Below the pieces are notes generated by a model that was not told the origin of the DNA, searched no databases, and was given only the letters and a program-made list of their open reading frames with translations. Shown piece by piece: positions 55,127-64,000 of a stretch of DNA of 64,000 nucleotides; position 1 is the first letter of the stretch, and each line of letters opens with the position of its first letter. Origin of the DNA: Mumia xiangluensis (GTDB lineage Bacteria > Actinomycetota > Actinomycetes > Propionibacteriales > Nocardioidaceae); the NCBI RefSeq assembly GCF_010994095.1, contig NZ_WJYO01000001.1:1116001-1180000 (forward strand). Reading direction: 5' to 3'. A program made the position numbers and the translations under genes.

Positions 55127-55621
55127 TCAGCGCAGGCCGAGCCCCAGCGGGTGCGGCAGGTCGGGCCACGTGTCGCCGTCGGCGATCGTGGCGTCGAGGC
55201 GCGCTGCCACGTCGTCGGCCCAGGGGACCGTACGGCGCTGCTCGAGGCTCACGTGCCCCTCGACGAACTCGAGGGTGTTCGCGAGCGACCCGGTCGTGGT
55301 GTCGAACAGCAGTTGGATGCCGTGCACGATCTTGGCCGACCGCGCGAGCATGCGGACGTACACCGCGACGTCGTGACCGACGAGGACCTCGTCGAGGTAG
55401 CGGATGCGGTGCTCGATGCTGAAGACGCTCAGCCTCCGCTCCTCGCGGTAGGCGTCGTCGATGCCGAACGCCTCGAACGCGGGGTCGCTCGCTCGCGCGT
55501 GCAGGTCGAAGTAGTGGCGAATGTTGACGTGGCCGTTCTCGTCCTCGAACTCCGGCGGGACGGTGAGCGTGAGGATCGGATCGATCCCGGCCATGTCCTC
55601 GGCCCGCAGCACGCCGCTCAC
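55127..55621 (-). CDS. hotdog-fold acyl-CoA thioesterase coupled to menB
   Basis: A 164-residue 4-hydroxybenzoyl-CoA-thioesterase-like protein. It has the hotdog opening [32 protein letters not shown], containing the substrate-side Asp/Asn-His pair. [33 protein letters not shown] and [15 protein letters not shown] follow. The GTG at 55621 overlaps the menB stop (GTGA); an ATG at 55593 is an alternative. Directly following MenB, it is a good candidate for the DHNA-CoA hydrolase step of menaquinone synthesis, but the motif alone does not prove that substrate. Confidence 0.8.
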   Translation of the reverse strand: MSGVLRAEDMAGIDPILTLTVPPEFEDENGHVNIRHYFDLHARASDPAFEAFGIDDAYREERRLSVFSIEHRIRYLDEVLVGHDVAVYVRMLARSAKIVHGIQLLFDTTTGSLANTLEFVEGHVSLEQRRTVPWADDVAARLDATIADGDTWPDLPHPLGLGLR

Positions 55622-56454
55622 GCGCGTCGGGGGAACTGCGTGAAGTCGGGCTTGCGCTTCTCCTTGTAGGCCTCGCGGCCCTCCTTGGCCTCGTCGTTGC
55701 CGTAGAAGAGCAGGTTGGTGTCGTGGGCGAGCTGCTGCAGTCCTGCGTACCCGTCCTCGGAGGCGTGGAAGCTCGCCTTCATGAGACGCAGCGCGTACGG
55801 CGACAGTGCGAGCATCTCGCGGCACCACTTCACCGTCTCGGCCTCGAGGTCGGCGAGCGGGACGACGGTGTTGACCATGCCCATCTCGAGCGCCTGCTGA
55901 GCGTCGTACTGGCGGCAGAGGAACCAGATCTCCTTGGCCTTCTTCATGCCGACCAGCTGCGACAGCGAGCTCGCGCCGAAGCCGCCGTCGAACGAGCCGA
56001 CCTTCGGGCCGACCTGGCCGAAGCGTGCGTTGTCGGCGGCGATGGTGAGGTCCGCGACGACGTGGAGGACGTGGCCGCCGCCGATCGCCCAGCCGGCCAC
56101 CATCGCGACGATCGGCTTCGGGCAACGCCGCATCTGCACGTGCAGGTCGGTGACGTGGAAGCGGCCGGTGGCGCCGGCGTCCGTCTTGTAGCCGGAGTCG
56201 CCGCGAACCCGCTGGTCGCCGCCCGAGCAGAACGCCTTGTCGCCCGCGCCGGTGAGGATGATGACGCCGACCGACTCGTCCTCGCGCGCCACGGTGAGAG
56301 CGTCGGAGATCTCGATGATCGTCTGGGGCCGGAAGGCGTTGTGCACCTCGGGCCGGTTGATCGTGATCTTCGCGATGCCGTCGTCGGTCGTCTCGTACCG
56401 GATGTCGGTGTAGTCGCCGGCCGCGTGCCAGACGGTAGGGGTCGAGTCAGTCAT
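55618..56454 (-). CDS. menB: 1,4-dihydroxy-2-naphthoyl-CoA synthase
   Basis: A 278-residue crotonase-fold enzyme that cyclises o-succinylbenzoyl-CoA in menaquinone synthesis. Diagnostic residues are [12 protein letters not shown] (oxyanion hole) and [49 protein letters not shown] includes the Asp/Tyr-loop region specific to MenB, and the C-terminal [19 protein letters not shown] is also typical. The ATG at 56454 gives the usual start; an upstream ATG at 56469 adds five residues. It is followed by a coupled thioesterase gene and divergent from xylB. Confidence 0.94.
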   Translation of the reverse strand: MTDSTPTVWHAAGDYTDIRYETTDDGIAKITINRPEVHNAFRPQTIIEISDALTVAREDESVGVIILTGAGDKAFCSGGDQRVRGDSGYKTDAGATGRFHVTDLHVQMRRCPKPIVAMVAGWAIGGGHVLHVVADLTIAADNARFGQVGPKVGSFDGGFGASSLSQLVGMKKAKEIWFLCRQYDAQQALEMGMVNTVVPLADLEAETVKWCREMLALSPYALRLMKASFHASEDGYAGLQQLAHDTNLLFYGNDEAKEGREAYKEKRKPDFTQFPRRA

Positions 56455-56558
56455 GGGGCCATTCTCCAACGTGCCTCTCGCGTCGGTGCGTCAGCGTCCA
56501 CCGCCTCCGCGCGGGTGGACGCTGAGGCGCCGACGCGGGGCGCGATGAGGCAAGCCGC

Positions 56559-56585
56559 TTGACATTAGTTTGAGACTCGTACTAA
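56559..56585 (+). promoter_or_regulatory. xyl operon promoter with TTAGT/ACTAA operator
   Basis: TTGACA (56559-56564) and TACTAA (56580-56585) are spaced by 15 bp, with the GTG of xylB 10 bp past the -10, implying a very short or absent leader. The inverted half-sites TTAGT (56565-56569) and ACTAA (56581-56585) fit the ROK-family operator style, placing repressor binding over the promoter. Confidence 0.6.
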
Positions 56586-56595
56586 ACAGGGTGGC

Positions 56596-58032
56596 GTGGC
56601 TCACAGCACTCGCGTCGTCGGCATCGACTCGTCGACCCAGTCCACCAAGGCCGTGCTCGTCGACGCGGCCGACGGCACGGTCCTCGCGCAGCGCTCGGCT
56701 CCCCATCCGGACGGCACGTCGGTCGATCCGCGCCACTGGCTGAAGGCCTGCGACGACGCCCTCGGCGACTGGCTCGGCGAAGCTGCCGCGGTCGCGGTCG
56801 CCGGCCAGCAGCACGGCATGGTCGCGCTCGACGCAGACGGCGAGCCGGTCCACGACGCGCTGCTGTGGAACGACACGCGCTCCGCCGACGCGGCCGTCGA
56901 CCTCGTCGCCGAGATGGGCGGCCCGCAGGAGTGTGCCGCCGCCGTCGGCAGCGTGCTGGTCGCGTCGTTCACCGCCAGCAAGCTGCGGTGGTTGCGTGAT
57001 CACCGGCCCGAGGCAGCAGACCGTACGACGCAGGTGCTGCTCCCGCACGACTACGTCTCGTGGCACCTCGCCGCGCGTCGTACCGGACCCTTCACCGACC
57101 GCGGCGACGCGTCGGGCACCGGCTACTTCGACGCGCGGACCAGCGCTTGGCGCGAGGACCTCGCCGCGGCCGCGCTCGGCCACGAGGTCGCCCTGCCGCG
57201 CGTGGTCGCCGACGGCGCGGCGGCGTACGAGGGCTCCGTCGTCGTGGCGGGCGGCACGGGCGACAACATGGGAGCCGCGCTCGGCCTCGGGCTCGCCGCG
57301 GGCGACGTCGTCGTGTCGATCGGTACGTCGGGGGTGGCGTCGGCGATCGCCGAGACGCCGGTCGCCGACGGGACCGGCTCCGTCACCGGGTTCGCCGACG
57401 CGACCGGACGCTACCTCCCGATGGCGACGACGATGAACGCCGCCGGCATCCTCGACCTCCAGGCCCGGCTGCTCGGCGTCGACCACGCCGAGCTCGGGCG
57501 CCTGGCGCTGGCCGCACCGCCGGGGGCCAACGGCGTGACGCTCTCCCCGTACTACGGCGGCGAGCGCACCCCCGACCGTCCGCACGCGGTCGGCGTCTGG
57601 GACGGGCTGCGGCCGAGCACCACCCGCGAGGACCTCGCCCGGGCCGCCGTGGAGGCGCTGCTGTGCTCGCTCGCCGACGCGGTGGACCTCCTGCGGAGTC
57701 GCGTCGGCGGGGCCCTGCTCGCGGGTCGCAGCGGCGGTGACGGTGACGGACGACTCCTGCTCATCGGCGGTGCCGCCCGCAACCCGGCCGTACGAGCGCT
57801 CGCTCCCGCGATCCTCGGCATGCCGGTGCACGTCCCGCCGTCAGCCGAGTACGTCGCGCTCGGCGCAGCCCGGCAGGCCGCCTGGGCGCTCAGCGGCGCC
57901 GTCGACCCGCCCACCTGGGAGGCCAAGGGCGCCGAGGTGCTCGAGGCCGACCCGACTCCCGCCGTACGCGAGGCGTACGCAGACCTGCGCGACCGCACCG
58001 GCGCGTGGACCCGACCCGAGAGGACATCATGA
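56596..58032 (+). CDS. xylB: xylulokinase
   Basis: A 478-residue FGGY-family sugar kinase that phosphorylates D-xylulose to xylulose 5-phosphate. It has [17 protein letters not shown] (ATP/phosphate-1), [15 protein letters not shown] and [11 protein letters not shown] (substrate). [30 protein letters not shown] (phosphate-2) and [15 protein letters not shown] (adenosine) follow. The GTG at 56596 follows the promoter directly. It overlaps xylA by ATGA (58029-58032). Length is typical. Confidence 0.95.
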   Translation: MAHSTRVVGIDSSTQSTKAVLVDAADGTVLAQRSAPHPDGTSVDPRHWLKACDDALGDWLGEAAAVAVAGQQHGMVALDADGEPVHDALLWNDTRSADAAVDLVAEMGGPQECAAAVGSVLVASFTASKLRWLRDHRPEAADRTTQVLLPHDYVSWHLAARRTGPFTDRGDASGTGYFDARTSAWREDLAAAALGHEVALPRVVADGAAAYEGSVVVAGGTGDNMGAALGLGLAAGDVVVSIGTSGVASAIAETPVADGTGSVTGFADATGRYLPMATTMNAAGILDLQARLLGVDHAELGRLALAAPPGANGVTLSPYYGGERTPDRPHAVGVWDGLRPSTTREDLARAAVEALLCSLADAVDLLRSRVGGALLAGRSGGDGDGRLLLIGGAARNPAVRALAPAILGMPVHVPPSAEYVALGAARQAAWALSGAVDPPTWEAKGAEVLEADPTPAVREAYADLRDRTGAWTRPERTS

Positions 58033-59204
58033 CCATTCCCAAGCCCATCCGTCAGCCCACCCCGGCCGACAAGTTCTCCTTCGGCCTGTGGACGGTCGCC
58101 TATCCGGGCCGCGATCCGTTCGGTGAACCCACGCGAGGCGAGATGGACCCCGTCCACGCGCTCGAGCGGCTGGCCGACCTCGGCGCGTACGGCGTGAACT
58201 TCCACGACGACGACCTGATCCCGTTCGGGTCCGACGACGACACCCGGGCCCGCATCATCGAGCGCTGGAAGAAGGGCCTCGCGGACACCGGCCTCGTCGT
58301 CACCACCGCCACGACGAATCTCTTCACCCACCCGGTCTTCAAGGACGGCGGCTTCACGTCGAACGACCGCGACGTCCGTCGGTTCGCGATCCGCAAGGTC
58401 ATGCGCAACATCGACCTCGCGGCCGAGCTCGGCGCGAAGGTGTACGTCTGCTGGGGCGGCCGGGAGGGCGCCGAGTCCGGCGCGGCCAAGGACGTCGCCG
58501 CAGCGCTCGATCGCTATCGCGAGGCCTTCAACGTGCTGGGCGAGTTCGTCCACGACCGCGGCTACGACCTGCGCTTCGCGATCGAGCCGAAGCCCAACGA
58601 GCCCCGCGGCGACATCCTCCTGCCGACGATCGGCCACGCGCTGGCGTTCATCGAGACGCTCGACCGCTCGGAGAACGTCGGCGTCAACCCCGAGGTCGGG
58701 CACGAGGAGATGGCGGGCATGAACGCCGCGCACGGCTACGCCCAGGCGCTCTGGCACGACAAGCTCTTCCACATCGACCTCAACGGTCAGCACGGGCCCC
58801 GCTACGACCAGGACCTGCGCTTCGGCGCCGGCAACGCCCGCGGTGCGTTCTGGGTCGTGGACGCGCTCGAGGCAGGCGGGTACGACGGGCCCGTGCACTT
58901 CGACTTCAAGACCCCGCGCACCGAGGACGAGGACGGCGTGTGGGTCGCGGCCGCCGCGTGCATGACGAACTACCTCGTCCTTCGTGACAAGGTGCGGGCG
59001 TTCCGCGCAGACCCCGACGTGCAGGAGGCGCTCGCCGCCGCGCGTCTGCCCGAGCTCTCCGTCCCGACGCTGGACGAGGGCGAGGGCTGGCGCGAGCTGG
59101 AGCAGGCCGAGCTCGCCGACCCGGAGCAGCTCGCCGCCCGCGGCGCCGCGTTCGAGCACCTGGACCAGCTCGCGCTCGAGCACCTCTACGGGGTGCGCGG
59201 GTGA
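58029..59204 (+). CDS. xylA: xylose isomerase
   Basis: A 391-residue class I (Streptomyces-type) xylose isomerase that converts xylose to xylulose. Catalytic and metal residues are present: [13 protein letters not shown] (His near 54), [25 protein letters not shown] (Glu and Lys metal site), and [31 protein letters not shown] and [10 protein letters not shown] follow. Length matches the short actinobacterial class. It is joined to xylB by an ATGA overlap and to the ROK regulator by a GTGA overlap. Confidence 0.97.
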   Translation: MTIPKPIRQPTPADKFSFGLWTVAYPGRDPFGEPTRGEMDPVHALERLADLGAYGVNFHDDDLIPFGSDDDTRARIIERWKKGLADTGLVVTTATTNLFTHPVFKDGGFTSNDRDVRRFAIRKVMRNIDLAAELGAKVYVCWGGREGAESGAAKDVAAALDRYREAFNVLGEFVHDRGYDLRFAIEPKPNEPRGDILLPTIGHALAFIETLDRSENVGVNPEVGHEEMAGMNAAHGYAQALWHDKLFHIDLNGQHGPRYDQDLRFGAGNARGAFWVVDALEAGGYDGPVHFDFKTPRTEDEDGVWVAAAACMTNYLVLRDKVRAFRADPDVQEALAAARLPELSVPTLDEGEGWRELEQAELADPEQLAARGAAFEHLDQLALEHLYGVRG

Positions 59205-60358
59205 CACCGGTCGCGACCGAGGACCTCCGGCGCCAGAACACCGCGTCGGTGCTGCGCTCGCTCCGGCACGACGGCCCGGCGACCCGCACGGAGCTGGCGC
59301 GCCGTACGGGCCTCGCGAAGGCGACCGTCGGCACGATCGTCGGCGCCCTCGTCGACGGCGGGCACGTCAGCGAGTCCGACGCAGTTCCGGCATCGCGGGG
59401 GCGCCCGGGCCGACCGCTGGTCCTGACCGGCGGGATGCTCGTCGGTCTCGGGCTCGAGGTGAACGTCGACTACGTCTCGGCAGTCGCGATCGACCTCGGC
59501 GGCGCCGTACGCCTCGAGCGCACGGTGGCGGTCGACGGCGGCGACCCGTACGACGTGGCGGTCGGTCTCGCGCAGCTGGCCGCGGCTGAGCTGACCGGCG
59601 AGGGGATCCGGCTGACCGGCGCGACGGTGGCCGTCCCCGGTCTCGTCGACCGGCGCAACGGCGTGGTCGCCATGGCCCCGAACCTCGGGTGGCGCGGGCG
59701 ACCGGTCGCCGACGACATGGGGGAGGCCACCGGGCTCCCGGTGGCCGTCGAGAACGACGCGAACTGCGCCGCGCTCGCCGAGGCCCGCCGGGGCGCGACC
59801 GTCGGACTGGGTCAGTCCGTCTACCTCACCGGCACCGTCGGCATCGGTGCCGGCGTGATCAGCGACGGCGCGATCGTCCGCGGTACGTCCGGCTTCGCGG
59901 GCGAGGTCGGGCACATCCCGCTCGGCGACCCGGCCGCCTCGTGCGGGTGCGGGCGTCAGGGGTGCTGGGAGGCGTCGGTCGGCCTGCGTGCCGTGCTGGC
60001 GGCGGTCGGGGTGAGCGAGGACGGGACACCGCTCGAGGCCGCGGAGGCAGTGTCGCGTCGAGCCGCAGCCGATCCCGGGGCGGCTGAGACCCTCGAAGGC
60101 GTCGGGGTGTTGCTCGGCAAGGGGGTCGCGACGATGGCGAACATCCTGAACCCCGACGCGGTGGTGCTCGGGGGCTTCTTCGTGCCCTTGGCGCCGTATC
60201 TGCTGCCTGCGGTCGTCCGCGAGGTCGAGGCCCACGTGACGGCGGCCCCGTACGCGACCCTGGACGTGCGCCTGAGCACGCTTGGTCTGCGCGCCGCCGC
60301 CGCGGGCGCGGCCGAGGAGGCCCTGACGCAGGTGTTCACCGGAGCGACCGCCGTGTGA
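59201..60358 (+). CDS. xylR: ROK-family transcriptional regulator, probable xyl operon repressor
   Basis: A 385-residue regulator. The N-terminal winged HTH (about residues 8-65, [29 protein letters not shown]) is followed by the ROK sugar-kinase-like domain with [14 protein letters not shown] and [28 protein letters not shown]. Those contain the structural zinc His-Cys-Cys-Cys. The GTG overlaps the xylA stop. As last gene of the xylose operon it probably represses the TTAGT/ACTAA operator upstream of xylB and responds to xylose. The symbol is inferred from position. Confidence 0.85.
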   Translation: MTPVATEDLRRQNTASVLRSLRHDGPATRTELARRTGLAKATVGTIVGALVDGGHVSESDAVPASRGRPGRPLVLTGGMLVGLGLEVNVDYVSAVAIDLGGAVRLERTVAVDGGDPYDVAVGLAQLAAAELTGEGIRLTGATVAVPGLVDRRNGVVAMAPNLGWRGRPVADDMGEATGLPVAVENDANCAALAEARRGATVGLGQSVYLTGTVGIGAGVISDGAIVRGTSGFAGEVGHIPLGDPAASCGCGRQGCWEASVGLRAVLAAVGVSEDGTPLEAAEAVSRRAAADPGAAETLEGVGVLLGKGVATMANILNPDAVVLGGFFVPLAPYLLPAVVREVEAHVTAAPYATLDVRLSTLGLRAAAAGAAEEALTQVFTGATAV

Positions 60359-60404
60359 TGACGAGGCGTACAGCGCTGGCGGGCGACGCGCGGACGTACG
60401 GCGC

Positions 60405-61610
60405 TCAGGCGCTCGCGCGGCTCCGGCGCTCGACAAGTGCCTCGACGGAGCGCGGCGACAGCACTTCCTCGATCACCATCGCGGCAGCGCCGAGCACCGC
60501 CTCGCGTCCGCGCATGGACGAGCTGACGATGCGCAGCTGGTGCGTGGCGAGTGGCAGCGACCGTTGGTACACGACCTCGCGGATGCCGGCGAGCAGGTAT
60601 TCGCCGGTGGCCGCGAGCGAGCCGCCGATGACGACGACCGACGGGTTCAGGAGGCTGACGCACGTCGCGAGGACGCTGCCGATGGCGCGTCCGGCCTCGC
60701 GGACCGCGCGGACAGCCTCGACCTCGCCGCGCTCGACCGCAGCGACCACGTCGTGCGGGGTCTCGACCCCGATGTCGAGCCCGGCGAGCTGCTTGGCGAT
60801 CGCCGGACCGGCGGCGACGGCCTCGAGGCATCCGAGGTTGCCGCAGCGGCAGGCGACGTCCTCGCCCTTGCCGCTGACCTGGACGTGGCCGAGGTCGCCG
60901 GCGGTGCCGAGGGCGCCGCGGACGAGTCGTCGGTTGGAGATGATGCCGGACCCGATGCCGGTCGCGACCTTCACGAACAGGAGATCGTCGGTCTCCGGCC
61001 AGTGGGCCGTGTGCTCTCCGAGCGCCATCACGTTCACGTCGTTGTCGACGAGGACGGGAACGGGGAACGACGTACCGAGGTATCCCGGGATGTCGAAGTC
61101 GTGCCAGCCGGGCATGATCGGCGGGTTCGCGGGTCGTCCTGTGGAGTGCTCCACGGGCCCAGGGGCGCCGACGCCGATCCCGGCGAGCGACTCCGGGGTC
61201 AGCCCGTGGCTCGCCAGGAGGCCGCCGCCGAGCTCGATGACCCGGTCGAGCACCGGTCGCGGACCGTCGGTGATGTCGCTGTCGACGCGGACCTCCCCGA
61301 GGATCTCGCCGCCGAGGTCGGTGAGGGCAACCGTGGCGTGGCTGGCGCCGAGGTCGACCGCGAGCACGACGAACGACCGGGTGTTCATCGCAAAGCGTGC
61401 CGGTGGTCGTCCACCGGTGGAGGCGGCCTCGCCGACGGGGACGAGGAGGCCGGTCGCCAGGAGGAGGTCGAGCCGTGCCGAGACCGTGGATCGCGCAAGA
61501 GAGGTGGCCTCGGCGATCTCCGCCTTGGTCCGTGCGCGTCCGTCTCGCATCAGCTGGAAAACCTCGCTGGCTGCAGTCGCCGAGCTCGGCTGCGGCACGA
61601 ACGGATCCAT
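60405..61610 (-). CDS. ROK-family regulator divergent from the sugar ABC operon
   Basis: A 401-residue ROK protein. The N-terminal HTH (TKAEIAEATSLARSTVSARLDLLLATGLL, about residues 25-55) is followed by the kinase-fold domain LAVDLGASHATVALTDLGG, with VLVDNDVNVMALGEH and GDLGHVQVSGKGEDVACRCGNLGCLEAVA (zinc site). The ATG at 61610 has GGGAG upstream; the upstream extension crosses the shared promoter. It is transcribed away from the ABC transporter, so it most likely controls that operon. Which sugar it senses is not evident. Confidence 0.87.
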   Translation of the reverse strand: MDPFVPQPSSATAASEVFQLMRDGRARTKAEIAEATSLARSTVSARLDLLLATGLLVPVGEAASTGGRPPARFAMNTRSFVVLAVDLGASHATVALTDLGGEILGEVRVDSDITDGPRPVLDRVIELGGGLLASHGLTPESLAGIGVGAPGPVEHSTGRPANPPIMPGWHDFDIPGYLGTSFPVPVLVDNDVNVMALGEHTAHWPETDDLLFVKVATGIGSGIISNRRLVRGALGTAGDLGHVQVSGKGEDVACRCGNLGCLEAVAAGPAIAKQLAGLDIGVETPHDVVAAVERGEVEAVRAVREAGRAIGSVLATCVSLLNPSVVVIGGSLAATGEYLLAGIREVVYQRSLPLATHQLRIVSSSMRGREAVLGAAAMVIEEVLSPRSVEALVERRSRASA

Positions 61611-61643
61611 GGGGATGAGTCTCCCACGGGAACTTATGGAGTC

Positions 61644-61679
61644 AAGTCCGACAGAAGTATGTCGGCAATCATCGGACTT
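61644..61679. promoter_or_regulatory. palindromic operator between ROK regulator and ABC transporter
   Basis: AAGTCCGA (61644-61651) and TCGGACTT (61672-61679) are perfect inverses. Inside them CCGACA (61648-61653) and TGTCGG (61660-61665) form a second, shorter palindrome. Both lie in the divergent gap, upstream of the ABC promoter, and are the probable ROK repressor site. Confidence 0.6.
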
Positions 61680-61683
61680 TTGC

Positions 61684-61713
61684 TTGACGTTCGACATTGG
61701 ACGTGACTAGCAT
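61684..61713 (+). promoter_or_regulatory. ABC transporter operon promoter (TTGACG, 18 bp, TAGCAT), likely leaderless
   Basis: TTGACG (61684-61689) and TAGCAT (61708-61713) are 18 bp apart. The ATG at 61721 is only 7 bp past the -10, so transcription would begin at the start codon. No Shine-Dalgarno precedes the ATG. Confidence 0.55.
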
Positions 61714-61720
61714 CACGCCC

Positions 61721-63253
61721 ATGCCAGCCCCATTGCTTCAGCTGACAGGCATCGTCAAAGAGTTCCCCGGTGTGCGGGCGCTCGACGGTGTCGATCTCGT
61801 CGTCCGTGCGGGTGAGGTCCACTGTCTCCTCGGCCAGAACGGTGCCGGCAAGTCGACCCTCATCAAGGTCCTCGCGGGCGCCTACCAGCCCGACGAGGGC
61901 GAGATCGTCATGGACGGCGAGCACGCTCACTTCGCCGATCCCCAGGCAGCGCTGGCCGCAGGCATCGCCACGATCTACCAGGAGCTCGACCTCGTCGACG
62001 GGCTGAGCGTGGCCGACAACATCTTCCTCGGCCACGAGCGGAGCCGCTTCGGCTTCTCCCGCGTGTCCGACTCCAACCGCGCCGCCCGCGAGCTCCTCGT
62101 GTCGCTGGGCCACCCCGAGATCCGCCCCTCCCGCGAGACGGGCAGCCTGTCGGCAGCAGGCAAGCAGATCGTGTCGATGGCGCGGGCTCTGTCGCGCCAG
62201 GCGCAGGTCATCGTCATGGACGAGCCGTCGGCCGTCCTGGACCCCGACGAGGTCGGCGGGCTCTTCCGCGTGATCGAGGACCTCCGCGCCTCCGGCAAGG
62301 CGATCGTCTACATCTCCCACCGCCTCGAGGAGATCCGCCGGATCGGTGACCGGCTCACGGTGCTCAAGGACGGCCGCACCGTCGCCGCAGACCTCCCGGC
62401 CCGCGAGACCCCCACGTCCGAGCTCATCGCGCTGATGACCGGCCGTGAGGTGTCCGCCGAGTACCCACGCCGTACGACCCCGCTGCCCGACGCCGAGCCC
62501 CTGCTCGTCGTCGACGGCCTGGGTCGCACGGACGAGTTCGAGGACGTCTCGTTCTCGGTCCGCCCCGGCGAGATCGTCGGCCTCGCGGGCCTCGTCGGCG
62601 CCGGCCGCAGCGAGATCGTCGAGACTGTGTACGGCGCGCGCCGGGCCGATCGCGGCACGGTGACCGTGGACGGCAGGACCCTGCGTCGCGGCTCCGTCGA
62701 TGCCGCGGTCGCCGCCGGTCTCGGCCTCTGCCCCGAGGAGCGCAAGTCGCAGGGTCTGGTGCTGGACGAGGCGGTCTACCGCAACATCTCGCTCGCGAGC
62801 CTGCCGCGGTTCTCGCGCTTCGGCGCGACCCGCGACTCCGCCGAGCGCAGCGCCGCGCACGAGGCGTCCCGCACCGTCGACGTACGCCCCGACGATCCCG
62901 ACCGCGTCGTCCGGACGCTGTCCGGCGGCAACCAGCAGAAGGTCGTCCTGGCGCGGTGGCTGCTCAGGTCGTGCCGCGTGCTGCTGCTCGACGAGCCGAC
63001 CCGAGGTGTGGACGTCGGGGCCCGCAGCGAGATCTACACGCTCATCCGCACCCTCGCCGACGAGGGGCTCGCCGTGGTCGTGGTCTCCAGCGACATCGAC
63101 GAGGTCCTCGGTCTGTCCGACCGCGTCCTCGTCGTCGCGGACGGGCGGGTCGTGCACTCCGGCCCGTCGGCCGAGATCGACGCCCACAACGTCCTCGACC
63201 GCATCCTCGCCAGCAACGAGTCAAGTCACGAATCGGAAGGTGACGCCGCGTGA
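61721..63253 (+). CDS. sugar ABC importer ATPase with two ATPase domains
   Basis: A 510-residue RbsA/XylG-type protein with tandem ATPase domains. Domain 1 (about residues 5-240) has a canonical Walker A (GQNGAGKST) and Walker B (VIVMDEPSAVLD) but a relaxed signature (LSAAGKQ). Domain 2 (about 250-500) has the usual altered Walker A (GLVGAGRSE), intact LSGGNQQK signature and LLLDEPTRGVD. This is the normal pattern for ribose/xylose importers. It is coupled to the permease by GTGA. Being next to xyl genes and a ROK regulator suggests a pentose, which is inference. No substrate-binding protein lies in this window. Confidence 0.93.
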   Translation: MPAPLLQLTGIVKEFPGVRALDGVDLVVRAGEVHCLLGQNGAGKSTLIKVLAGAYQPDEGEIVMDGEHAHFADPQAALAAGIATIYQELDLVDGLSVADNIFLGHERSRFGFSRVSDSNRAARELLVSLGHPEIRPSRETGSLSAAGKQIVSMARALSRQAQVIVMDEPSAVLDPDEVGGLFRVIEDLRASGKAIVYISHRLEEIRRIGDRLTVLKDGRTVAADLPARETPTSELIALMTGREVSAEYPRRTTPLPDAEPLLVVDGLGRTDEFEDVSFSVRPGEIVGLAGLVGAGRSEIVETVYGARRADRGTVTVDGRTLRRGSVDAAVAAGLGLCPEERKSQGLVLDEAVYRNISLASLPRFSRFGATRDSAERSAAHEASRTVDVRPDDPDRVVRTLSGGNQQKVVLARWLLRSCRVLLLDEPTRGVDVGARSEIYTLIRTLADEGLAVVVVSSDIDEVLGLSDRVLVVADGRVVHSGPSAEIDAHNVLDRILASNESSHESEGDAA

Positions 63254-64000
63254 GTACCCCATCGGTGACCGGAGACACCCAGACGACGGAGGCCGCCCCC
63301 GCAAAGCGGGCGGGCTCGATGGGAGTCGCCCGCAACCTCGGCCTGGTGGTCGCCCTGGTCATCCTGTGCGGGGTCGGCCTGATCACCGCCGGCGACCGGT
63401 TCGCGAGCACCAACAACATCATCACCGTGCTCAGCCTGGCCTCGGCGATCGGCGTCGTGGCGATCGGCATGACGTTCGTCATCACCGGCGGCGGCATCGA
63501 CCTCTCGGTCGGTGCGATCGTCGCGCTCGCCTCGGTGTGGGCGTCGACGACCGGCACCCAGGCGATGGCGGAGAGCGTCGGCTGGATCGTCATCGTGACG
63601 ACGGCGATCGGCGTCGGTATCGCGTGCGGCGTGATCAACGGCCTCCTCATCGCCTACGGCAAGATCGTGCCGTTCATCGCGACCCTCGCGATGCTGGCCA
63701 GCGCCCGTGGGCTCGCCGAGATCATCGCCGACCGCAAGACGCAGATCATCCGCGACCAGGGCTTCCGCGACGCGCTCGGCGCCCGGCCGTTCGGTGTCCC
63801 GGTGATCGTCTACATCTTCGCGATCGTCGTGATCGTCGGCTGGTTCCTGCTCAACCGCACGACCTTCGGCCGGCGGACCTTCGCTGTCGGCGGCAACCCC
63901 GAGGCCGCGCGCCTCGCCGGCATCAAGGTCCAGCGGCACACGGTCTACCTGTACGCCCTGCTGGGCGCCACGTGCGGCCTGGCTGCCGTGATGCTCATGT
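63250..64000 (+). CDS. sugar ABC importer permease, truncated by the window edge
   Basis: The first 250 codons of an RbsC/XylH-type permease. After a 28-residue polar start come six predicted helices in the window. The family blocks GVVAIGMTFVITGGGIDLSVGAIVAL and CGVINGLLIAYGKIVPFIATLAMLASARG are present. GRRTFAVGGNPEAARLAGIKV is the cytoplasmic loop that contacts the ATPase. The gene continues beyond base 64000. The GTG start overlaps the ATPase stop. Confidence 0.92.
   Translation, partial: MSTPSVTGDTQTTEAAPAKRAGSMGVARNLGLVVALVILCGVGLITAGDRFASTNNIITVLSLASAIGVVAIGMTFVITGGGIDLSVGAIVALASVWASTTGTQAMAESVGWIVIVTTAIGVGIACGVINGLLIAYGKIVPFIATLAMLASARGLAEIIADRKTQIIRDQGFRDALGARPFGVPVIVYIFAIVVIVGWFLLNRTTFGRRTFAVGGNPEAARLAGIKVQRHTVYLYALLGATCGLAAVMLM

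Overview
The window is high-GC DNA (roughly 70% by eye), dense in GTG starts and 4-bp ATGA/GTGA overlaps. It carries actinobacterial markers: a BldC-like MerR regulator, a DUF3073 gene beside purF-purM, a DtxR/IdeR-type iron box, a DyP peroxidase with its encapsulin shell, and a tmsA/tmsB pair for 10-methyl fatty acids. Together with abundant copies of a short GGTCTCGAT...CGACCAGCG repeat, this points to Nocardioidaceae (Aeromicrobium or Nocardioides type). That assignment is inference from gene content, not from a marker-gene comparison.

Layout. 0-7.3 kb: end of a patatin-like gene, a sterol-carrier-family protein, a secreted glycoside-hydrolase-like protein divergent from an M20 peptidase, a secreted Lys-rich protein, a lower-GC two-gene cassette flanked by a 15-bp direct repeat, and an acyl-CoA ligase. 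7.3-17.4 kb: purF, purM, DUF3073; an iron-box-controlled pair of ABC half-transporters divergent from a siderophore-interacting protein; vdh and bldC. 17.5-18.7 kb: tRNA-Phe, tRNA-Asp and tRNA-Glu around a nitroreductase. 18.8-23.8 kb: metallopeptidase-pirin-aroQ, then the tms operon. 23.8-30.5 kb: MMPL transporter divergent from a two-component system, a small DUF2812-like gene, exonuclease III, and a GIY-YIG nuclease gene enclosed by two mirror-image arrays of a 30-bp repeat. 30.5-40.1 kb: a PLP decarboxylase, an Imm5-like protein, a VOC protein and a complete seven-subunit-equivalent Mrp antiporter operon. 40.2-46.3 kb: a second two-component system, a related repeat cluster, and a GT2-GtrA / GT39 glycosyltransferase operon. 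46.3-56.5 kb: esterases, the DyP-encapsulin-hydrolase operon, a PPOX-family protein, a CDF transporter, an ArsB-like permease, malic enzyme, and menB with a hotdog thioesterase. 56.6-64 kb: xylB-xylA-ROK regulator, a second ROK regulator, and the start of a divergent sugar ABC importer that runs off the window.

How the genes work together. Iron uptake (SIP plus IrtAB-like transporter), membrane lipid tailoring (TmsAB), cation/proton exchange (Mrp), pentose uptake and isomerisation (xyl genes, ABC importer) and peroxide handling in a protein nanocompartment (DyP and encapsulin) each form compact operons with visible control elements. The part least explained by known biology is the GIY-YIG gene at 29.8-30.1 kb. 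Its flanks carry seven full repeats each in mirror orientation, and related copies sit elsewhere in the window. It looks like a REP-type repeat family with a dedicated nuclease instead of the usual tyrosine transposase.
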